NCBI GenBank assembly: GCA_020072905.1
Contig: JAIQGB010000004.1
Coordinates: 1 to 27,745, forward strand
Length of the DNA: 27,745 nucleotides
Direction: 5' to 3'
Origin: Terriglobia bacterium
GTDB lineage: Bacteria; Acidobacteriota; Terriglobia; UBA7540
Shown here in pieces: positions 1 to 6,286 of this stretch. The notes under the pieces are model-generated. The model ran no database searches. It was not told where the DNA came from and worked only from the letters and a program-made list of their open reading frames with translations. Numbering within the stretch: the first letter of the stretch is position 1; each line of letters starts with the position of its first letter. The position numbers were made by a program, and so were the translations under genes.

Positions 1-2
1 AC

Positions 3-126
3 AAGCGATACCTGAAGCGCTTCGAGGGCAGCTTCGACGACAACCCGACGCCCGGCAACAAAGCCGGCGGCCTGAGCAACATCCTGGAGAAATCTTTGGG
101 GGCGGTGGCCAAGGGGGGCACCTCGC
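3..126 (+). pseudogene. Altronate dehydratase (UxaA) family fragment
   Basis: The frame open from the left edge reads KRYLKRFEGSFDDNPTPGNK followed by AGG and an EKSLGAVAKGGTSP segment. This is the conserved 'NPxPGNKAGGxxxxxEKSLG' block of the UxaA / galactarate dehydratase family, which dehydrates sugar acids. Upstream sequence lies outside the window. After TSP (about nt 126) the frame stays open to 446 but loses all family resemblance, because it now reads a dNTPase gene in the wrong frame. The family normally continues well past this motif, so the gene is truncated at its 3' side. This is either a real deletion/rearrangement or an assembly chimera. I am confident of the family and unsure of the cause. 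Confidence 0.75.
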
Positions 127-510
127 CTGATGGATTACCTGGTGACGGACCTGATTCAAACCACTCGCCGGCGGCTTCAGCGAGCTGGCGTCCGGTCGGT
201 CGCTGCCGTACGGGCGAAACCCTCTCGGCTGGTCGGCTTGAGCCCCTCGGCGTCACGCGCCAACCGACGGCTGAGGGACTTTCTCTTCCAGAACCTCTAT
301 TCCCACCCCAGCATTCGTGCCGAGCGCAAGAAGATCACCGACTCCATCAGCGGCCTCTTCCACTACTTCGCGGCGCACCCCCGCAGCTTGCCCGCGTCCT
401 ACCAGAAGAAGACGCCGGGAGAGCCGCTCGATCGCGTCGTTTGTGACTACATCGCCGGGATGACGGACAATTACCTGCTCGAACAGTACCGCAAATACGT
501 CGGGGAGTAG
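121..510 (+). pseudogene. dNTP triphosphohydrolase (dGTPase-like), C-terminal fragment
   Basis: The frame reading RLMDYLVTDLIQTTRRRLQ and ending IAGMTDNYLLEQYRKYVGE matches the C-terminal third of type-2 dGTPase-like HD-domain proteins, which hydrolyse dNTPs to nucleoside and triphosphate. Typical family features present are the 'DYLVTDLI' helix, 'RALRDFLFxxLYxHP', 'LFxxFAAHPRSLP' and 'CDYIAGMTD'. The catalytic HD motif and the N-terminal two thirds are absent: upstream the frame closes at nt 73-75 and the sequence there is UxaA in another frame. An ATG at 130 is available but no Shine-Dalgarno (SD) sequence precedes it. The C-terminus and stop codon look intact. Read it as a truncated gene or as one half of an assembly chimera. 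Confidence 0.75.
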
Positions 511-661
511 TCCCGAGCCGTGGGGATTCCATCGCGGTGACCCTGTGTGGATCGGGGGCGCACGGCTCGCTCCTCGCGCGGCTGCGCTGTGCTAAGATAC
601 GCGCCAGTCGGAGTCCTGCCGGGCTCCTCCAGCGGGGCATCTCCGAGAAGGCACGCCCACC

Positions 662-1672
662 ATGAACCTTCGCAAGCAACTGATGACCGCCGTGCTGGTC
701 CTGCTCGTCGTCGTGATGGTCACGGCGGCGGGCTACCGCATCCTGGGCGGGCCGCACATCAGCCTGCTCGACGCGATTTACATGGCGGTGATCACCTTCG
801 CCACGATCGGCTATGGCGAGGTTGTGGATACCAGTGTTAACCCCGCCTTGCGCATCTTCAACATGGTCATGATCCTCTTTGGAATCGGGACCATGTTGTA
901 CGTGTTTTCCATCTCCACCGCCTTCGTCGTGGAGGGCGAGCTCAAGGATATTTTCCGGAGACGCAAGATGCTGAAACAGATTCGCGATATGCAAGATCAC
1001 TTCATTATCTGTGGCGCGAGCGAGACCGCCTATCACGTCGTGCAGGAACTCCTCAAGACCGGTCACCCGTTTGTGGTGATCGATCACGACGCGGAACGCC
1101 TGGCGCGAATCCAGCACCTGGGGGAATTCCCGGTCTTGCAGGGCGAAGCTGCGGACGAGGAGGTGCTGGAACAGGCGGGCATCGCGCGGGCGCACGGATT
1201 GGCCATCGTCCTGCCCGACGACAAGGACAACCTGATGGTCACCGTCACGGCGCGCCAGATGAGCCCCACGGTGCGCATCATCGCCCGCTGCACGGACGCT
1301 CGTATGGGCGAGAAGATGGTCCGCGCCGGAGCTTCCAGCGCCGTCTCCCCCAACATGATCGGCGGAATGCGCATGGCCTCGGAACTCATCCGGCCGCACG
1401 TGGTCGGCTTTCTCGACCTGATGCTGAGGGAGAAGTCCAAAACGCTGCGTGTGGAAGAAATCGCCGTGGGAGAATCTTCATCCTGGGCGGGTAAAACCCT
1501 TCACGAATCGGAAATCCACCGGCGGTTTGAACTGCTCGCCCTGGCGGTGCGCGACCCTCGCGGCGAGACCCGATACAATCCCCAAGGCGACACCGTGCTC
1601 AAGGCGGGCGACGTGCTGATCGTGATGGGCGACGTCAGCAACGTCCGCAAAGCGCGCGAAGAGGCGAAATAG
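662..1672 (+). CDS. Two-TM potassium channel with RCK/TrkA-N regulatory domain
   Basis: This 336-residue protein has the MthK-like layout. TM1 lies at about residues 9-24, the pore helix and selectivity filter at 44-52 (TFATIGYGE; consensus TxGYGD), TM2 at 62-88, a basic linker at 98-106, an RCK_N (TrkA-N Rossmann) domain from about 112, and an RCK_C domain at roughly 250-336. It should be a tetrameric K+ channel in the inner membrane with cytosolic gating by nucleotide or ions. The first RCK strand reads HFIICGASETA, where many relatives have GxGxxG, so dinucleotide binding may be altered. The filter ends in E rather than D. A GAAGG motif precedes the ATG. It is monocistronic as seen; a possible -10 (TAAGAT, 593-598) has no convincing -35. 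Confidence 0.9.
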   Translation: MNLRKQLMTAVLVLLVVVMVTAAGYRILGGPHISLLDAIYMAVITFATIGYGEVVDTSVNPALRIFNMVMILFGIGTMLYVFSISTAFVVEGELKDIFRRRKMLKQIRDMQDHFIICGASETAYHVVQELLKTGHPFVVIDHDAERLARIQHLGEFPVLQGEAADEEVLEQAGIARAHGLAIVLPDDKDNLMVTVTARQMSPTVRIIARCTDARMGEKMVRAGASSAVSPNMIGGMRMASELIRPHVVGFLDLMLREKSKTLRVEEIAVGESSSWAGKTLHESEIHRRFELLALAVRDPRGETRYNPQGDTVLKAGDVLIVMGDVSNVRKAREEAK

Positions 1673-1745
1673 CCCCTGACCAAAAACTCCGAGGCTCCCG
1701 TGCTGATTCTAAAGGAGATCGTGGCTTCGTTCCTCGAGTTGGTAG

Positions 1746-1965
1746 CCACGGCATCGCGTTTATGCCGTGGGCTCTTGGTTTCCGTGCATTCACGAACCCA
1801 CGGCACAAGAATCGTGCCGTGGCTGCTAGCTTCGAACCCCGTAGAGGTTCAACCCAACCGTCGCCCCCGCTATTTGGCCCCTACGGGGCCGGGAATCATT
1901 TGGGAATCCGGCCTCGATCCGTGGGCGTTGCCCACGGCTATTGTCTTCGTTCCCCTCCGGGGAAC
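1746..1965. repeat. Array of REP-like perfect palindromes in a 590-nt gene-free stretch
   Basis: The gap between the channel gene and the M23 peptidase holds at least five perfect inverted repeats. They are CCACGGCAT/ATGCCGTGG (1746-1770, 7-nt loop), CCACGGCAC/GTGCCGTGG (1798-1822, 7-nt loop), GGCCCC/GGGGCC (1876-1890, 3-nt loop), CCGTGGGC/GCCCACGG (1919-1937, 3-nt loop) and GTTCCCC/GGGGAAC (1949-1965, 3-nt loop). A weaker GAACC/GGTTC pair lies at 1834-1850. The first, second and fourth share the CCRYGGGC/CCACGG theme. Open frames across the region resemble no protein and change frame freely. I see nothing else certain from 1966 to 2240, apart from a weak TTGTCA-N18-TATCCT promoter candidate at 2130-2159. 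Confidence 0.75.
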
Positions 1966-2261
1966 GCGGACGCGAAGCGCAAAGCCACGGCGTCTCCTAG
2001 CGCACTCGCCCATTCGAGTCAAGCGCCATCCCGGAGGGCCCGAGGCATGGCCCTTCCTTGCTGAACCACGCTCCCGGACCCCCTGGCACTCGCGCAAGCA
2101 AAAAATCGGTCCATCCCAAATCTCCAACCTTGTCACGGATGTCTCCAAGCCTGTATCCTCCGAGAAGGCGTTGAGAGGCGAGAGCGCGGCGTGATGGTCC
2201 CCGCCGCGTCGCTCGCCCGGCGGGTACGATGCGCCGCCAGCGCCGAAAGGGAGGTCTGACG

Positions 2262-3662
2262 TTGAAGAGACTCGCACACAGATCGGACCGGGGCATGAGC
2301 AAGGGCCTGGTCTTCTTATTGGTGCTTCTCGTCGCACTCGTAGCGCTTTTGATCGTGAGGATCACGAGCCAGGAAGGGCCCACCATCCAACTCCAGGGCC
2401 AGGTCAAGGGCCTCGGCCAGAGCACGCCGATCGAGTTTGAAGTCCGCGACGCGCGCCACAGCATCAAGATGGCGGAGCTCGAAGTTCGCCAGGGTGAGCG
2501 GGTCTTTGCCGTTCCGGTCACGCTGGCGGCTCAGCAGAAGGCTTCCTCGAGCTGGTGGAGATTCTGGGCCAAGCGCCCGGAGGGCAAAGCAAAGTATCAG
2601 GCGCGGGCGGGTCGCAAAGAGATTCCCGGACTCCAGGAGGGCCGCGCCACTCTGCACATCGTGACCACGAACGATTCCTGGGGACGCTTCTTCCGCGGCG
2701 GACGCAGCGAGTTGTTCCTGGACTTACCTGTCCGCTTCACGCCGCCCCAGGTCCAGGTGCTGAGCTTTCCGCACTACGTCAATCAGGGCGGCGCGGAGCT
2801 GGTCGTCTTCAAGGTTTCGCCGGGAACCACCCAATCGGGCGTGCGGGTGGGAGACACCTTCTTTCCGAGCTGGCCGGTGAAGGACTCGATGCCGGAGACC
2901 CGGCTCTGCCTTTTCGCCTACTCCTACAACGTCGATCCCGCGACGCCGGCGCGGATCGTGGCGCGTGACGACGCGGGCAACGAGACGGTCAGCAATTTCG
3001 TTTATCGCGTTTTCCCCAAGAAGTTCCACACGGATACCATCGATCTGAAGGACGATTTCATGGGGCGCGTCGTGCCCGCCATCATGAGCCAGACGCCAGA
3101 ACTGCAGGATGAAGGCAGCCTGCTCAAGAACTTCCTGCTCATCAACGGCCAGTTGCGCGCCACTGACGCTCGCGAACTCGTTGCCTTCGGGCAGAAGACC
3201 GCCGACCATTTCCTATGGACCGTGCCTTTTATCCGGCTGCCCGCCAAGACGGAGGCCTCCTTCGCCGATTACCGAACTTATACGTACAACGGAACGGTCG
3301 TCGACCATCAAACGCACCTGGGATTTGATCTCGCCGGAGTCGAGCAGATGCCCGTGGGAGCGGCCAACGACGGCGTGGTGGCGTTTGCCGGGTTCTTCGG
3401 GATTTTCGGCAATGCGGTGGTGATCGACCACGGGTGCGGCCTGCAGAGCCTCTACGGCCACATGAGCTCGATCGCCGTTAAGGAAGGTGACCAGGTCAAG
3501 CGCGGCCAGGTGATCGGCCGTAGCGGCGCGACCGGGCTTGCCGGCGGCGACCACATCCACTTCACGATTTTGCTGGATGGAATCCCTATCAATCCCGTCG
3601 AGTGGTGGGATCCGCATTGGATTCACGACCGGATCGAAGCAAAGCTCGCGCCTTATCGGTGA
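2262..3662 (+). CDS. Membrane-anchored M23 family metallopeptidase (LytM-like)
   Basis: I chose the TTG at 2262 because AAGGGAGGT (2248-2256) lies just upstream; an in-frame ATG at 2229 has no SD and a later ATG is at 2295. The 466-residue protein has a short basic N-terminus, one TM helix (about 15-32, rich in L/V/A), about 300 residues of beta-rich periplasmic sequence without a recognised domain, and a C-terminal M23 zinc endopeptidase domain. The ligands are intact: H352 and D356 (HLGFD), H400 (YGHMSS) and H431/H433 (DHIHF). The family cuts peptide cross-bridges in peptidoglycan, so it should act in the periplasm on the cell wall. The stop TGA is followed two bases later by a palindromic repeat whose TAG is also in frame. 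Confidence 0.9.
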   Translation: MKRLAHRSDRGMSKGLVFLLVLLVALVALLIVRITSQEGPTIQLQGQVKGLGQSTPIEFEVRDARHSIKMAELEVRQGERVFAVPVTLAAQQKASSSWWRFWAKRPEGKAKYQARAGRKEIPGLQEGRATLHIVTTNDSWGRFFRGGRSELFLDLPVRFTPPQVQVLSFPHYVNQGGAELVVFKVSPGTTQSGVRVGDTFFPSWPVKDSMPETRLCLFAYSYNVDPATPARIVARDDAGNETVSNFVYRVFPKKFHTDTIDLKDDFMGRVVPAIMSQTPELQDEGSLLKNFLLINGQLRATDARELVAFGQKTADHFLWTVPFIRLPAKTEASFADYRTYTYNGTVVDHQTHLGFDLAGVEQMPVGAANDGVVAFAGFFGIFGNAVVIDHGCGLQSLYGHMSSIAVKEGDQVKRGQVIGRSGATGLAGGDHIHFTILLDGIPINPVEWWDPHWIHDRIEAKLAPYR

Positions 3663-3664
3663 TC

Positions 3665-3750
3665 GTAGGGGCGGGGCTTGCCCCGCCCTGAAAGGGCCAT
3701 GCAAACGTTGCCCCTACGGAGGCCGAGGGCGATGCAAGCCCCGCCCCTAC
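3665..3750. repeat. GTAGGGGC-family palindromic repeat between convergent genes
   Basis: GTAGGGGCGGGGCTTGC at 3665-3681 is perfectly inverted at 3734-3750 (17 of 17 bp). Nested inside the left arm is a second perfect hairpin, GGGCGGGGC-TT-GCCCCGCCC (3669-3688). The element fills the whole space between the convergent M23 peptidase and nucleoside hydrolase genes, and its right-hand terminus supplies the TAG stop of the nucleoside hydrolase. Related copies are at 20769-20857, 23008-23052 and 24905-24932. It could work as a bidirectional transcription or mRNA-stability element; no T-tract follows it. Confidence 0.85.
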
Positions 3751-4718
3751 ATTGGCGCTACACGCTTCAGATAAAAATCCAGAAATTTCTTCGGGTCGGT
3801 CTTGAGCGCCACGGTGGCATTGGGCGCCTTCCCTTCGACAACGCGCGTAAAACCCTTGTCGTCAACTTCGATGTGGAGCGGTTTGGTCTCGCCAAGGTTC
3901 GGGTCGAGGAGGATGGCGACGGCCATGGGGTCGAAGAGAATCGGCGTGGGCCGGTTCCAGAGGTGGTAGAGGATAGTCAGGTCGTTGGTGAGCGGCGTCA
4001 ACTGTGTGAAGACGCGGTGTCGCGCTTCGGCGTCGAGTTCCAGCATCGCCGTCGCGTCGAGCGGCGCCATGAGGATGGGCACGCCCGATTTGAACACCAC
4101 CTGGGCTGCCGCAGGGTCTTGGGCGATGTTGTATTCCGCCTCCGGCGCTGAATTGGGCGCATAGCCGCGCATGACCGAGCCGCCCATCAGCACGATGCGT
4201 TTGATCTTTTTGCCGGTCTCCGGATAGTCCCGGAAAAGTCCGGCGACATTGGTCAAAGGTCCGATGGGAATGAGGATGATTTCGCCCGGGCGGCTCTCGA
4301 TCTGGTCTCTCAGGAATTCGACAGCCGATTGCAGGGTGAGTGCGGGACTGAGGAAGCCGTCCGCCCAGCGGCACTGCTCGATGGGCAGGGGCTTGCCGAG
4401 CTCGCCCGCCGCCACCTGCACAGCGGGCCATCCCGCATCCCAGAGCATCTTGGCGGCGAGCCGCGCGCGGGCCTGCGTATCGCCGCTCACCGTCGTTACC
4501 CCGAGCAACTGCAGTTCCGGGCTGCGAAGAATGAGTGCCAGTGCGAAGGCATCGTCAATGTCCGTGCCGATGTCGGTGTCGAGCAGAATCGGGATCGTCC
4601 CTGCGGGCCGGGCCATCGCGCTGAGTTGAGTGACAAGGAATATAATCCCCAAGAAGAGCAGTATTTTCCTCAGGGATGTGCGTCCTTCGAGTGCAACCGG
4701 GCAAATTCCGAAATCCAT
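3747..4718 (-). CDS. Inosine-uridine-preferring nucleoside hydrolase family protein
   Basis: This 323-residue protein carries the diagnostic N-terminal DTDIGTDIDDAF motif (Asp47, 49, 53, 55, 56), which binds the catalytic Ca2+ and the ribose. The family also shows in GPLTNVA, VLMGGS, EYNIAQDP and the FDPMA block near the C-terminus. It hydrolyses the N-glycosidic bond of ribonucleosides. Residues about 17-34 form a hydrophobic segment ending SAMA, so it is probably exported. It is the last gene of a minus-strand operon; its ATG lies 49 nt inside the phosphatase gene, which suggests translational coupling. The stop codon TAG (3747-3749) falls within the palindromic repeat, so the C-terminus may have been set by repeat insertion. 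Confidence 0.9.
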   Translation of the reverse strand: MDFGICPVALEGRTSLRKILLFLGIIFLVTQLSAMARPAGTIPILLDTDIGTDIDDAFALALILRSPELQLLGVTTVSGDTQARARLAAKMLWDAGWPAVQVAAGELGKPLPIEQCRWADGFLSPALTLQSAVEFLRDQIESRPGEIILIPIGPLTNVAGLFRDYPETGKKIKRIVLMGGSVMRGYAPNSAPEAEYNIAQDPAAAQVVFKSGVPILMAPLDATAMLELDAEARHRVFTQLTPLTNDLTILYHLWNRPTPILFDPMAVAILLDPNLGETKPLHIEVDDKGFTRVVEGKAPNATVALKTDPKKFLDFYLKRVAPM

Positions 4719-5179
4719 TTCAACTGTTCCTCCGTATCGGGGACGGACCAGCCACGCGCCGAGGAGAGCGCGCGGATCGCCTTCTCAACCGGGATGTCCC
4801 GGGCGGCCAGGAGGCACGCCGCCACCAAGCCCGATCTTCCGATTCCCGCCCAGCAGTGTATTGCCACACGCTTGCCTTCCGCCAGACGATCCAGGAGCCC
4901 CTGCAAGAATCGCGTAAACTCGCCGTCGCGCGGCGGAACCTCGCGGTCGGGGATGGGAAAGTGGATGAACTCGATGCCGTTCTGCTCACAGAGGTCCGGC
5001 TCCTCTTGGAGTTCCTCCTCTTCGGTCTCCTCCGCGGTGAGGAGCGAGACCAGGACGTCGACGCCCTGCTGCTTCAGTCGGGCGATCTCCTCTTCCAGCA
5101 CCACGCCGCCAAAGGGCTTGGGCATGATCCCCAAGGCGGGATACTCCGGCGGGTCAAGCCAGTGGACTCTCGATGCCAT
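4670..5179 (-). CDS. Dual-specificity / tyrosine-type protein phosphatase
   Basis: This 169-residue cytosolic protein has the complete Cys-phosphatase signature H108-C109-WAGIG-R115-S116 (HCx5RS) and a likely general acid Asp78 in the PIPDRE loop, about 31 residues upstream as usual. An acidic loop (EETEEEELQEE, about 51-60) is unusual. The family dephosphorylates Tyr/Ser/Thr phosphoproteins, and some members act on small phosphorylated molecules. Its ATG shares one base with the TGA stop of the permease (TGATG), and its 3' end overlaps the nucleoside hydrolase gene by 49 nt. The three genes are therefore co-transcribed and translationally coupled. That context suggests regulation of, or substrate processing for, nucleoside uptake; this is inference. 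Confidence 0.85.
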   Translation of the reverse strand: MASRVHWLDPPEYPALGIMPKPFGGVVLEEEIARLKQQGVDVLVSLLTAEETEEEELQEEPDLCEQNGIEFIHFPIPDREVPPRDGEFTRFLQGLLDRLAEGKRVAIHCWAGIGRSGLVAACLLAARDIPVEKAIRALSSARGWSVPDTEEQLKWISEFARLHSKDAHP

Positions 5180-6168
5180 CAGTGGACCACCGGGGCCAGC
5201 GCCACGCAGGTGAGACCGACGATGAAGAAGAGGAACATCAGGGCGAGGAAGCGCTTGGTTTGTGCGCCGGCGCCGCGGAATTCTTTCCAGACGAAGACGC
5301 CCCAGATCGCCGCCACCATCGTGGCGCCCTGGCCGAGCGAATAGGAGATCGCGGGCCCGACCATCTGCGCGTAGGACGCCACGAAATTGGAAATCGTTCC
5401 GACCGCCCAGATCATTCCACCCAGCACGCCCCAGAAGTGCACCGCCCCCGAACCTTGCAGGTAGTCGCTCATTGCGACCGGCGGACCGCTCACCGGGCGG
5501 CGCATGAAGATGTAGTTGCCCGGGATGGTGCTCACCAGGATTCCGAGCGCGAACACGAAGGCCACGGTGTAGGGCCCCAGATGGTTCTCGCCGCTGGTCC
5601 CCTTGGCGATGAAGGGGTAGAACAGGCCCATCCCGAAGCCGCCCAGCAGGCTCACGACGATTCCCTTTTTCGAAACCTTCGCGTCCGGGGAGAGCCGGCG
5701 GTAAGCGAGCGCATCGAGCACGATCGCCACCGAGACCAGGGCGATGCCACCGAACAACATCAGGGGATTTCCCTTCGGCGTGATGAGGTAGTTGAGCACC
5801 GAACCAATCACCAGGGCCAGGCCGATGCCGATCGGGAACGCCACCGCCAGGCCCGCGAGGGAAATCGCCGCGACGATCAGGATGTTGGCGATATTGAAGA
5901 CCACGCCGCCGGCGAAGGCGTAGGCGAGATGGGTGGAATCCGCCGCGGAGAGGTTTTGAAAAAAGCTATCCGGGCTGGCAGGATCGGTGCGGCCCAACGT
6001 CAAGCCGATGAGTAGCGCGCTCAGCAGGATTCCCCAGAGGTAGTCCCAGTAGAAAAGCTCAAACCGCCAGGCTCGCGTCAGCTTCTGCGTATTCGCCCAA
6101 CTCCCCCAGCAGACCATGCTGAGGACCATCATGACGAGAGCAACGGGGTAAACCTGGGGGATGAACAT
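5179..6168 (-). CDS. DMT-superfamily sugar/ureide-type permease with about ten TM helices
   Basis: This 329-residue protein is hydrophobic throughout, with about ten predicted helices. Conserved-looking features are the first helix with CWGSWANTQKLT, followed by WRFELFYWDYLWG, and later FPIGIGLALVIG and GQGATMVAAIWGVFVWKEF. This resembles bacterial members of the GRP (glucose/ribose porter) and ureide permease branch of the drug/metabolite transporter superfamily. The substrate cannot be read from sequence; the downstream nucleoside hydrolase makes a nucleoside, ribose or ureide plausible. The ATG has AGGTGTG about 5 nt upstream. It is the first gene of the operon, with a 118-nt upstream gap before the EF-G gene. 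Confidence 0.75.
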   Translation of the reverse strand: MFIPQVYPVALVMMVLSMVCWGSWANTQKLTRAWRFELFYWDYLWGILLSALLIGLTLGRTDPASPDSFFQNLSAADSTHLAYAFAGGVVFNIANILIVAAISLAGLAVAFPIGIGLALVIGSVLNYLITPKGNPLMLFGGIALVSVAIVLDALAYRRLSPDAKVSKKGIVVSLLGGFGMGLFYPFIAKGTSGENHLGPYTVAFVFALGILVSTIPGNYIFMRRPVSGPPVAMSDYLQGSGAVHFWGVLGGMIWAVGTISNFVASYAQMVGPAISYSLGQGATMVAAIWGVFVWKEFRGAGAQTKRFLALMFLFFIVGLTCVALAPVVH

Positions 6169-6286
6169 GGGTCACACCTGAAAGCAGATTGCGGCTGGAA
6201 AGGGCGGTTTCACGGCGGCGCGAGAATAGCACGAAGCTACGTTTGCGGCAGCCTGTTTCGCTCTTTCAACTCGGCGGGAGGGGTCA

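Noticed and set aside
347..1399. 350-residue minus-strand open frame across the K+ channel gene
   Set aside because: Antisense shadow in GC-rich DNA: His/Asp/Arg-rich composition, no recognisable motif, and the plus strand carries an unmistakable channel.
1700..2337. Open frames on both strands of the palindromic gap (164 and 155 residues)
   Set aside because: They read through hairpin repeats, have no plausible starts, and resemble no protein.
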